Both the position numbers and the translations under genes were made by a program. DNA of 36,360 nucleotides, from IMG/VR virus record IMGVR_UViG_3300017751_000073, positions 1 through 36,360 of that record, one strand, 5' to 3'. Shown piece by piece: positions 13,000 through 19,669 of the stretch. Source of the stretch: a virus. Positions within the stretch are counted from its first letter, which is position 1. Each line of letters starts with the position of its first letter. The notes beneath the pieces are model-generated. The model did not search any database. It was not told the DNA's origin and worked only from the letters and a program-made list of their open reading frames with translations.

Positions 13000-13725
13000 T
13001 TAAGATGATGTCCAATTATTAGAGTGTCTTGTTGCATAAATAGAAGCTTGAAACAATAAAGTTTCACCACCCGAACCACTATGACCCGTATTTTCTATTA
13101 ACAACCATATAAGTTTACCTTCAGGAACTTTAACTGTTGTTGCAATATCAAAATCATAGCCAGTATCTATAATAGCGCAATCTACTACATCACTGCCAAT
13201 TAAAGTTAAATTTTGAACATAAGTGCTTGTTCCGTCATCTTGGTCTGAATAATACATTTTTATAGTAACATCTCCTGTTGCTGAGGTGTTATGTATAGTT
13301 CCTCTGCAAGATACACCATAAAGCTCAAAAGGAGCTCTAAAAGCGTTAAAGGAGTTCATTGAGGGTAAGTTAGCTAGGTTAGTGGTATAACTTGACATTA
13401 CTGTGTAACCACTTGTACTACTACCGTAATAATATCTACCTGCGGCACCTGTAGCTATCCTAGAGCCTCTATTTCCAACAATAACAAAAGACTTGTCATC
13501 TTTTTGAGTCCTTACAGACTTAACTAAAATATGCAAAAAAGCTCTTAAGTTTTCAGCAGTAATACCACCTTTTACATTTGTTTGAAAATTGTTTTCAATA
13601 AAGTAAAGTAAGTTATCTCTATCTTGTTGCTCATTACCTGTAAGAGCAGCAGAATCATTAGTTCTTCCTTGAGCTAAAAACTTTTGTTTATAACTTGCGG
13701 ATGAGTCATTATAATCTTGAGGCAT
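13000..13725 (-). CDS. Probable virion appendage or tail-fibre-like protein
   Basis: This is a 241-residue protein. The N-terminus (residues about 27-72) has a pattern common to virion-attached phage proteins, EQQDRDNLLYFIENNFQTN followed by GGITAENLRAFLHILVKS, which probably anchors it. The rest is beta-rich, Gly/Ser/Tyr-rich and ends with alternating strands, as in receptor-binding or decoration domains. It begins 2 bases after a 59-aa membrane protein gene. Exact position in the virion is unknown. Confidence 0.65.
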   Translation of the reverse strand: MPQDYNDSSASYKQKFLAQGRTNDSAALTGNEQQDRDNLLYFIENNFQTNVKGGITAENLRAFLHILVKSVRTQKDDKSFVIVGNRGSRIATGAAGRYYYGSSTSGYTVMSSYTTNLANLPSMNSFNAFRAPFELYGVSCRGTIHNTSATGDVTIKMYYSDQDDGTSTYVQNLTLIGSDVVDCAIIDTGYDFDIATTVKVPEGKLIWLLIENTGHSGSGGETLLFQASIYATRHSNNWTSS

Positions 13726-13727
13726 AG

Positions 13728-13907
13728 TTATTTTTTATTTTTACTTATTATTTGGTATATTTTAACAGATGTGTAAGCTATTGCTAGCACAAGTGAACAT
13801 ATCCTTAACCCTTGTTCTAAGTTGCTTAATGTTGAAACTAAAACAGCTCCACCATTAATAGCACTAACCTCTATAGTGTCTTTTATTTTAGCTATAGTAT
13901 CGTTCAT
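13728..13907 (-). CDS. Small membrane protein, 59 aa, second holin candidate
   Basis: The ATG at 13907 opens a 59-residue frame ending with TAA at 13728-13730. One hydrophobic helix lies at about residues 36-54 (ICSLVLAIAYTSVKIYQII), followed by a Lys-rich tail (SKNKK), so the protein is membrane-anchored with the C-terminus probably inside. It overlaps the connector gene by 20 bases and stops 2 bases before the appendage gene. It may be a holin or an accessory to adsorption; position among virion genes leaves this open. Confidence 0.65.
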   Translation of the reverse strand: MNDTIAKIKDTIEVSAINGGAVLVSTLSNLEQGLRICSLVLAIAYTSVKIYQIISKNKK

Positions 13908-14490
13908 CTTTTTTATTTATTGAGCGGTATCTATTAACCTTATTTCCATAGGCTAATATTCCACCTAATCTAACAACATTATCCCCATTTAAATGCTTAT
14001 CGTTTTGGTTAGACTCATATTCAGGGTAAACGCCGTTATTATCTTCATCATCTAACCATTCCATCATATCTTTTCTTAATATCTCTGCTTTTCTGTATGT
14101 GTCGTCTTTTAGTAAAGACATTTCAGAAGATTCAACAGGGTCGCTCCATTCGTCATCATTTGTTACGACTCCTGAAGATGTTGTATTGTATTGCATGTCA
14201 TTTAAAATCTCGTACTTTACATATAAAGCAAGACATGGCTTAATATATTTATCAACTAAAGTAATTTCTTCTGCACTTGGAATAGGAGATGAGCTTCTAT
14301 CTTGAAACTTTTCACGAAGAGTTCCCCAAAAATAATCTCCTAAGTGTTGTTTTAAGTGAGTTATTTCTGAAATAAGAATAATGTTTGAATCTATAATTGA
14401 CTCATCCATATTTGAATTAGTCATAGCTATATCAACAACTTCTTGAGCTGTAATTAAATTAGGGTATTGTCTGTAATCAGTTTTCGCCAT
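13888..14490 (-). CDS. Head-tail connector-like protein
   Basis: This is a 200-residue, acidic, largely helical protein. The N-terminal half (ITAQEVVDIA, ILISEITHLKQHLGDYFWGTL, KYIKPCLALYVKYEI) resembles connector/adaptor proteins of Bacteroidota phages (DUF6712-like), which bind beneath the portal. It overlaps the portal gene by 14 bases, which supports the assignment. The C-terminal part is charged and probably flexible. Confidence 0.65.
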   Translation of the reverse strand: MAKTDYRQYPNLITAQEVVDIAMTNSNMDESIIDSNIILISEITHLKQHLGDYFWGTLREKFQDRSSSPIPSAEEITLVDKYIKPCLALYVKYEILNDMQYNTTSSGVVTNDDEWSDPVESSEMSLLKDDTYRKAEILRKDMMEWLDDEDNNGVYPEYESNQNDKHLNGDNVVRLGGILAYGNKVNRYRSINKKDERYYS

Positions 14491-15766
14491 TTTGATTAGG
14501 GTTTACATTTGATAAATAAACATCTTCTAAATCAGGTCTTTCTTCTAGTCCTATTAAAGCCCTAAGCTCATTAATGTCAGCTATTTGTTTTATATCTATA
14601 TCTGCAGCAAATCCTATAGGTGACTCAAACTGAACCTCTAATGAAGAAGCGTCTGTCTTTAAAACTTTTCCTATAGCATCTCTCATAGGCTTAAAAACCT
14701 GCTCAATAGTATCTTGAATAACAGTTCTCATAACTAAATCATAAGATATTCTAATCTCACTACCTGTGTTATTCATTTTACCGCTAGAAACTATACCTGA
14801 TAACGCAGGTTGCCATCTATGGGCTGTAACAATGTTGTTTCTAGTAAGTTCTTGATACTCCATAAAGCTTCCGTCTTTATCATCTTTAAGTATCTGAACA
14901 TTTGCTCCACCACCTGCTCCTGCTCCATCTTTTACAAGGAATAATATTTTACCATTATTACCTTCCCCTGTAAGCTTATCTTGAGCTAAAGATATTAATT
15001 CTTCAGCCTCATCATCACTCATTGAGCCATCTATTTCTATAATAGCAGATGGCATAAATCCATTTTCAAATTTAGAGCGATTATATTTTTGTATAAGATA
15101 GTCTATTTCTATAGAGCCACTTTCTGCTGCAGCTATATAATCAGGAATACCATATCGTTGAAATCCGCTTTCGTAATCCTTAAACATAATAATTGAGCGG
15201 CCATTTTTAAAATTAGGAAACATAGGCACTTTACGAACCTCTTTGTCTCCCAAATCATAGTAAGTCCAATCAGGATTAACATAAACAGACTCCATGTTTT
15301 TTCCAACACGAACCATAGTTGAGTCAACGTGATACATATTACAACCACCTTCGTATTCAACAAACTCAATATAGGCATTACCAAAAGTATAAAAATCATC
15401 TACAACTAAGCGAAATAAATTTCTTAAAGATTGACCTTTAGGATTAACTTCATTTATGTAGGATTGTATTTTTGAATTTATTGTAGTTATTTTACTACCC
15501 GCAGTATAAGTAGCTTTTTGAGATAAAATAGCCCTATGGGTACTAGACTTTCTTTTTAGTTCAGATAAGTATTGAGGAAACAAATTGTCATCACCAAACT
15601 TATAATATTCTTTAGTGGTTATGTTGTGTTGCCTTTCTAAAATATCAGGCATAGGAGCTAAATTGACAATGTCAAACTTTACTCTACCGCTTGCTTTTCT
15701 ATTTATAGTAGATGTTGTAGAATTAGCAACAAACCTACCTTTGGAATCTCTTTCTCTTTTAGCCAC
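14477..15766 (-). CDS. Portal protein
   Basis: The likely start is GTG at 15766, giving 429 residues that begin with a basic stretch, AKRERDSKGRF; a TTG at 15790 would lie inside a promoter-like box and is rejected. The HK97-type portal pattern is clear: KFGDDNLFP, YTFGNAYIEF, RYGIPDYIAAAESGSIEIDY, NRSKFENGFMPSAII, and a C-terminal RALIGLEE. Portals form the dodecameric DNA gate at one capsid vertex. It lies after the capsid and tube genes rather than before them, and a hairpin and -7-like box precede it. Confidence 0.88.
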   Translation of the reverse strand: MAKRERDSKGRFVANSTTSTINRKASGRVKFDIVNLAPMPDILERQHNITTKEYYKFGDDNLFPQYLSELKRKSSTHRAILSQKATYTAGSKITTINSKIQSYINEVNPKGQSLRNLFRLVVDDFYTFGNAYIEFVEYEGGCNMYHVDSTMVRVGKNMESVYVNPDWTYYDLGDKEVRKVPMFPNFKNGRSIIMFKDYESGFQRYGIPDYIAAAESGSIEIDYLIQKYNRSKFENGFMPSAIIEIDGSMSDDEAEELISLAQDKLTGEGNNGKILFLVKDGAGAGGGANVQILKDDKDGSFMEYQELTRNNIVTAHRWQPALSGIVSSGKMNNTGSEIRISYDLVMRTVIQDTIEQVFKPMRDAIGKVLKTDASSLEVQFESPIGFAADIDIKQIADINELRALIGLEERPDLEDVYLSNVNPNQNGEN

Positions 15767-15787
15767 AATAAATGTATAATGATTCAA

Positions 15788-15795
15788 CAAATATA
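15788..15795 (-). promoter_or_regulatory. TATATTTG -7-like box before the portal gene
   Basis: On the minus strand TATATTTG (exact TAnnTTTG) lies 21 bases before the GTG start at 15766. No good -33 element was seen at 19-20 bases, so it may be weak or need an activator. Confidence 0.42.
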
Positions 15796-15801
15796 AGAAA
15801 T

Positions 15802-15832
15802 TAATAGGCTACTTCCGTAGTTTCACCTATTA
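15802..15832 (-). terminator. Hairpin between tube-like gene and portal gene
   Basis: TAATAGG (15802-15808) pairs with CCTATTA (15826-15832), with an inner CTAC/GTAG stem. The following minus-strand sequence is only moderately T-rich, so this may be a weak terminator or an RNA-processing site. Confidence 0.4.
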
Positions 15833-15853
15833 ATATTACTTATATAAATTATT

Positions 15854-16531
15854 TTAAGCGTAAACTACTCTTTTTGGAGCTGTACCTTGAACGGCAGTTA
15901 GCTTTAAAGTAGCTCCATTTTTATCAGTTAACGCAGCTCCTGAGTCATACTCAATAGAGTCTATAAACAAAGCAAAGTCAGAGTATTGAAAGTTCATACC
16001 TGCACCTGTTGCAGCACTACCTTCGTCACCTAAAATTTGGTCTACACCAACTATATATCTAGCTTGTTTTAAATTATTTGAACTTGGCGCTGTTTCATCG
16101 TTAGTGTTATCATCAGTTTCATAAGGGCTAGCTGTTTCAAACTTATCATTCATACAAACCAATCCAACATAAGCAGTCCTTAAACCTGAACTTAACTTAT
16201 TGTAAATGTCTGCAGTTAAATGAGGAACATAAAGCTCTAAAGTTATAACGTGAGTAGGAAAGCCTCTATCTTGATTAACAGAATAAGTCATCTTACTTTT
16301 TTCTCTTTCACACTTTAAAACATATTCCTCTTGCGCCATTCCATAATCTCCAACAGCAGGGTTTAATACAATCGTATTACCAACCGCATAGTTTCCTTGA
16401 AAGTCAGTACCACTATCTTCGTTGTGTCTATCTCCGTTTAGACATAAAACAACCCGCTCAACGCCAGGAACAACATCGTTGTGCATATACACCCCGTGAG
16501 TCCCTTGTAGTATATTAATTTCTCCAATCAT
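15854..16531 (-). CDS. Tail tube-like protein, paralog 2
   Basis: This is a 225-residue, beta-rich acidic protein. It is a paralog of the upstream 182-aa protein: both have a central strand pair (KSKMTYSV; VITLELYVPHLT) and a near-identical C-terminal module (SIEYDSGAALTDKNGATLKL against SLELDSGTSLADANGVTVKI). It is longer by a Thr/Asp/Asn-rich insert near residue 140. The position after the capsid gene and the duplication suggest tube or tube-decoration proteins; a head-decoration role cannot be excluded. Confidence 0.6.
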   Translation of the reverse strand: MIGEINILQGTHGVYMHNDVVPGVERVVLCLNGDRHNEDSGTDFQGNYAVGNTIVLNPAVGDYGMAQEEYVLKCEREKSKMTYSVNQDRGFPTHVITLELYVPHLTADIYNKLSSGLRTAYVGLVCMNDKFETASPYETDDNTNDETAPSSNNLKQARYIVGVDQILGDEGSAATGAGMNFQYSDFALFIDSIEYDSGAALTDKNGATLKLTAVQGTAPKRVVYA

Positions 16532-16556
16532 TTTATTTTTATTTTAAATTTTATTA

Positions 16557-17105
16557 TTAGAACTGAGCAGGGAAATGAGCCATAGTACAGCTAATTTTAA
16601 CAGTTACACCGTTAGCATCAGCTAACGAAGTTCCTGAATCAAGCTCTAAGCTCTCTAAAACACAAGGAAAATCAGTTTCTGAGTTACTCACAGCTAAAGT
16701 ATTATCAAACCCTAATAAATAAGGGTCAAGATTAGCGCCTGTATTTTCACTATAATCATCCCAAAGATATGCTTTTGCGAAAAACCCATTAGGAGCTTTC
16801 ATTACAGACTCTAATGATTTTAGTCTATCTTTAGATAATTTAGGTACAAAACCCTCAACTACAACATTATATAAATTTAATGAGTCTGTTCTTTGTACGG
16901 AAACAGTCATTTTTGCTGACTCTTTTTCAAACTCAAAAGAATGAATTTGACCCGCAGCAGAGCTTAACACCCCCGTTGCAGTTTGAGCATTGTTATCTAC
17001 AGCTAAGGAACAGCCTGTAGCTCCTACCTCAGCTATTTCTAGTAATTTTAAACCACCTTTAGCGAAGTGGTCTATATTTACTACTTCTACACTTTGTATT
17101 GGCAT
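16557..17105 (-). CDS. Tail tube-like protein, paralog 1
   Basis: This is a 182-residue beta-rich protein, first gene after the terminator that follows the capsid gene. The pattern SAKMTVSVQR, YNVVVEGFVPKLSKDRL and SLELDSGTSLADANGV is shared with the next gene. Size, acidity and position are compatible with a major tail tube protein. No direct family recognition from sequence alone; the pair was identified by mutual similarity. Leader before ATG: AAAAATAAGAAAAA. Confidence 0.6.
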   Translation of the reverse strand: MPIQSVEVVNIDHFAKGGLKLLEIAEVGATGCSLAVDNNAQTATGVLSSAAGQIHSFEFEKESAKMTVSVQRTDSLNLYNVVVEGFVPKLSKDRLKSLESVMKAPNGFFAKAYLWDDYSENTGANLDPYLLGFDNTLAVSNSETDFPCVLESLELDSGTSLADANGVTVKISCTMAHFPAQF

Positions 17106-17125
17106 TTTTTCTTATTTTTAAAGTT

Positions 17126-17158
17126 AAAAAAAGGGAGCGGAGTAATACCCCAACCCCC
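17126..17158 (-). terminator. Intrinsic terminator after the capsid gene
   Basis: On the minus strand a G-rich arm starting GGGGGTTGGGG pairs with CTCCGCTCCC through eleven pairs with one bulged T and a 3-base loop (17133-17158), followed directly by T7 (17126-17132). It lies in the gap between the capsid gene stop (17184) and the tube-like gene and should reduce read-through. Confidence 0.85.
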
Positions 17159-17183
17159 TTCTATATTAATCATTATACTATTC

Positions 17184-18293
17184 TTACGTAGTTCTAAGAG
17201 CCTCAGGCGTGTAAACAACCGCTAAGCTTTTATCAGCTAATGCAGCACCTACCATGTAAGAAACTCTGAATCGATAAGCTTTAGCATCTAAAGAATACCA
17301 TTGTTCAACTTGAGTTTCTGAGAAATCAGTTCCAACAATAAACGCATTTTGCGCAGTTAAAACAGCTCTGTGAGTGTTCTTAGTTGCTGTAGAAGCGTGA
17401 GCAGAACCGTTAATTCTAGCACCGTCAGATGATAATGAACCATCTTCATTGTCAGCAGCGATGTACTTGTCCCAATCTCTACGAACTACAATAGGAATAC
17501 CTTTGTAACTCATAGGAGAACCTTGTACTAAAGCTCCAAAACCTGCAGCAGCGTATCCTGTACCTGCTAAGTAAGCAGCGTAGCTATCAGCAACATCTCC
17601 TGAAACGAAGAATACCATTTGTGACTCACGAAGTTCAGGAGTAGCAGCAGAGTAAAGGTTATCTAATATAGAAAGACCCGAGTTAGTGCTTCCTGTAGCA
17701 TTATTCAATGCAGAACCCGAAGTTACGTTAGCAATATCAGTAGCAATTAATTGTTGGCCTGAATCTAAAGCTTTACCGCAAAGAGTAAAAATACCATCAT
17801 ACGAATCGTAGTGAGCGCCAGGAGCTAAGTTGTTACTTGTTGTGTTAGCAGTATGAGTAGAGTTTAACCAAAGTTGACGGTTGAAGTCAGCTTTAGCAGC
17901 TTTACCAATAATTTCCAATAAAGCCTGTTTTACAACAGAACCATCTATATTATCGAAGTCTGTGTTTGCACGCATCAACTGACCTTTAATTCTTCCGAAT
18001 AAAGAGTTGGCGCGAAATTCATGCTCCATTTCCATTCTTTTAGGACTAATAGTTATAGCGCTAAAAGGAGTTGTAGATGAAGAAGCAAATTCTCCGTCGT
18101 TAAAGTCTAAAGTTGATTTGTCTAATTTACCGAAGTGGTCAATTTTAGTTTGACCTTTGATGTTCGGCATAATATCCATGTAATTCATGTAGTCCCCACC
18201 CATAAATAAAGGTGATATAATGTATTTATTTACATCATATTGGTCTACAGCAGGTAATTGTGAAGCGGTTGAACCGCCTTGAGCTATTGCCAT
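17184..18293 (-). CDS. Major capsid protein, HK97 fold
   Basis: This is a 369-residue protein placed directly after the protease/scaffold gene. Features: an N-terminal stretch of Gln/Val/Asp, a conserved core with KMEMEHEFRANSLFGRIKGQLM-type residues (here RMEMEHEF, then FGRIKG), AALLEIIGKAAKADFNRQLWLN-like helix, YKGIPIVVRRDWDKYI, and a closing beta pattern RFRVSYMVGAALADKSLAV. This set and its order fit HK97-type capsid subunits. It has an A-rich leader (AAATTAAAAAAAA) and ends before a strong terminator, which suits a highly expressed gene. Confidence 0.87.
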   Translation of the reverse strand: MAIAQGGSTASQLPAVDQYDVNKYIISPLFMGGDYMNYMDIMPNIKGQTKIDHFGKLDKSTLDFNDGEFASSSTTPFSAITISPKRMEMEHEFRANSLFGRIKGQLMRANTDFDNIDGSVVKQALLEIIGKAAKADFNRQLWLNSTHTANTTSNNLAPGAHYDSYDGIFTLCGKALDSGQQLIATDIANVTSGSALNNATGSTNSGLSILDNLYSAATPELRESQMVFFVSGDVADSYAAYLAGTGYAAAGFGALVQGSPMSYKGIPIVVRRDWDKYIAADNEDGSLSSDGARINGSAHASTATKNTHRAVLTAQNAFIVGTDFSETQVEQWYSLDAKAYRFRVSYMVGAALADKSLAVVYTPEALRTT

Positions 18294-18322
18294 TTTTTTT
18301 AATTTAAGTTACTTATTTATTA

Positions 18323-19369
18323 TTACTTTAAAATGCTTTTCGCAAAGTCGCCCCATTCATCTTTAGGAGCACTCTTTGATGCTTGAACCTTTGGCTCGTT
18401 TTCAGCTAAAGTAACTGAAGGAGTCGCCTCTAGTTTTGATATTCGTTGAGCCATTTGCTCAAACTGAGTTTTAAACTCTTCTTTAGATTCGTTTGACTTT
18501 TCTTTTTGAACGCTTAGTTTCTGAGATAAAGAATCTCTTTCTTGAGTCAACGCATCTAATTGAGCCTTTAAGTCATTTACATTAACTTCCTCTTTAGGAG
18601 CTTCTGTTTCTGTCTGTGCGGTAGGCTCTACCTTTTCCTCTATTGAAGCAGTTTCTTCTGCTTTACCTACAATCAGGTTTTTAATTTCTGTAAACCAATT
18701 TGCCATAGTTTGTTCATCCATTTTACTCGCTGTTTTTAATTCTTCGTTTCCGAAGGTTGTTAATATATCTTCAGGAGTTTTGTTTGTAAACCCTGTCATA
18801 TCATATTTTGCTACAACTACTACTTTCCCTATAACCTCATCAATAAAACCTAAATCAAGAGCTTCATCAGCACTAAGCCAAGTTTCTGTTTCCATCATAA
18901 GAGAAACCTTATCTTCTGATAATTTAGTTCTTTTAGTGTAAACGTTTAACATGGTTGACTCAACCTTTTCTAATGCGTTTATTTGTCTTCTCATTTGAGA
19001 TTTATTTCCAAACACATTACTCATAGGTGAGTGAATCATAAACAAGCTGTTAGATGTCATCTCTATTTTATCTGCAGCTAGAGCAATTACAGTTGCCATT
19101 GATGCAGCTAAACCTTCAATCTTAACAGTTACTTTTCCTGTATAGTTTTTAAGGGCAGTATAAATTGCTTGGCCTTGAAAAACATCTCCGCCTGAACTAT
19201 TTATATGAACAGTAATATCTTGACCCTTTAAATCTTTAAGGTCTTCTAAAAAACTTTTAGCAGAAACCCCATGAACACCTATCTCATCATATATATGAAT
19301 ATCTGTAGACTTTCCTTTAGCCTCTATAGTAGGTATTGCATACCAAGATTTTTCTTGAATAAATTCCAT
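18323..19369 (-). CDS. Prohead protease (ClpP/S14 type) fused to scaffold-like domain
   Basis: This is a 348-residue protein. Residues about 20-180 form a ClpP-type serine protease: INSSGGDVFQG (56-66), GLAASMATVIALA with catalytic Ser90, and MIHSP with catalytic His113; the third residue is probably an Asp near 170. The remainder (about 215-348) is charged, rich in Glu/Lys/Gln and coiled-coil-like (about 260-325), as expected for an internal scaffold removed during maturation. Such protease-scaffold fusions are known next to capsid genes. A TATATTTG box ends only 4 bases before the ATG. Confidence 0.9.
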   Translation of the reverse strand: MEFIQEKSWYAIPTIEAKGKSTDIHIYDEIGVHGVSAKSFLEDLKDLKGQDITVHINSSGGDVFQGQAIYTALKNYTGKVTVKIEGLAASMATVIALAADKIEMTSNSLFMIHSPMSNVFGNKSQMRRQINALEKVESTMLNVYTKRTKLSEDKVSLMMETETWLSADEALDLGFIDEVIGKVVVVAKYDMTGFTNKTPEDILTTFGNEELKTASKMDEQTMANWFTEIKNLIVGKAEETASIEEKVEPTAQTETEAPKEEVNVNDLKAQLDALTQERDSLSQKLSVQKEKSNESKEEFKTQFEQMAQRISKLEATPSVTLAENEPKVQASKSAPKDEWGDFAKSILK

Positions 19370-19373
19370 AATG

Positions 19374-19381
19374 CAAATATA
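19374..19381 (-). promoter_or_regulatory. TATATTTG -7-like box directly before the protease gene
   Basis: Minus-strand TATATTTG (exact TAnnTTTG) is followed by CATT and the ATG at 19369, the same spacing as at 6059-6071. No TTG/TTTG was found 19-20 bases upstream, so promoter activity is less certain. Confidence 0.5.
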
Positions 19382-19391
19382 AGTATTTAAT

Positions 19392-19667
19392 TTAAATTAG
19401 TGTTGACATTTGTTGACACTTTGTCTTCATGTAATCATATACTATTCTTTGAACTTGACGAATAGATATATTATACTTATCTGATATGTCTATAAATATA
19501 TGTTTTATTAAATCTGTGTCTTCTTTTTTTAAAGCGTCATTAAAATCTTTTCTGATTAAAAAATTTCTTACTAAAGTTCTATCAAGTAAACCTTTTTTTT
19601 GCAAATCTACTATCACAACTCTTGAATTTTGTCCACAAACATTAATAACTTCTTCTAATAAATCCAT
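19392..19667 (-). CDS. Small protein with helix-turn-helix-like end, function unknown
   Basis: This is a 91-residue, helical, basic protein lying between the tape measure and the protease genes; its ATG comes 3 bases after the tape measure stop codon. The C-terminal half (ISDKYNISIRQVQRIVYDY) resembles a helix-turn-helix recognition unit. It could be a regulator of the downstream head genes or a small structural factor. No family recognised. Confidence 0.6.
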   Translation of the reverse strand: MDLLEEVINVCGQNSRVVIVDLQKKGLLDRTLVRNFLIRKDFNDALKKEDTDLIKHIFIDISDKYNISIRQVQRIVYDYMKTKCQQMSTLI

Positions 19668-19669
19668 AA

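Noticed and set aside
12996-13079. Longer N-terminus for the 96-aa basic protein
   Set aside because: It would overlap the end of the upstream gene with unrelated hydrophobic sequence; the ATG at 12995 starts exactly at the family-like MAKKK.
15133-15399. 88-codon minus-strand frame inside the portal gene
   Set aside because: Wrong frame of a well-supported gene; composition is almost all Leu/Ile/Met.
15767-15790. TTG start for the portal gene
   Set aside because: It lies inside the TATATTTG box; the GTG at 15766 gives a typical basic N-terminus and lies 21 bases downstream of the box.
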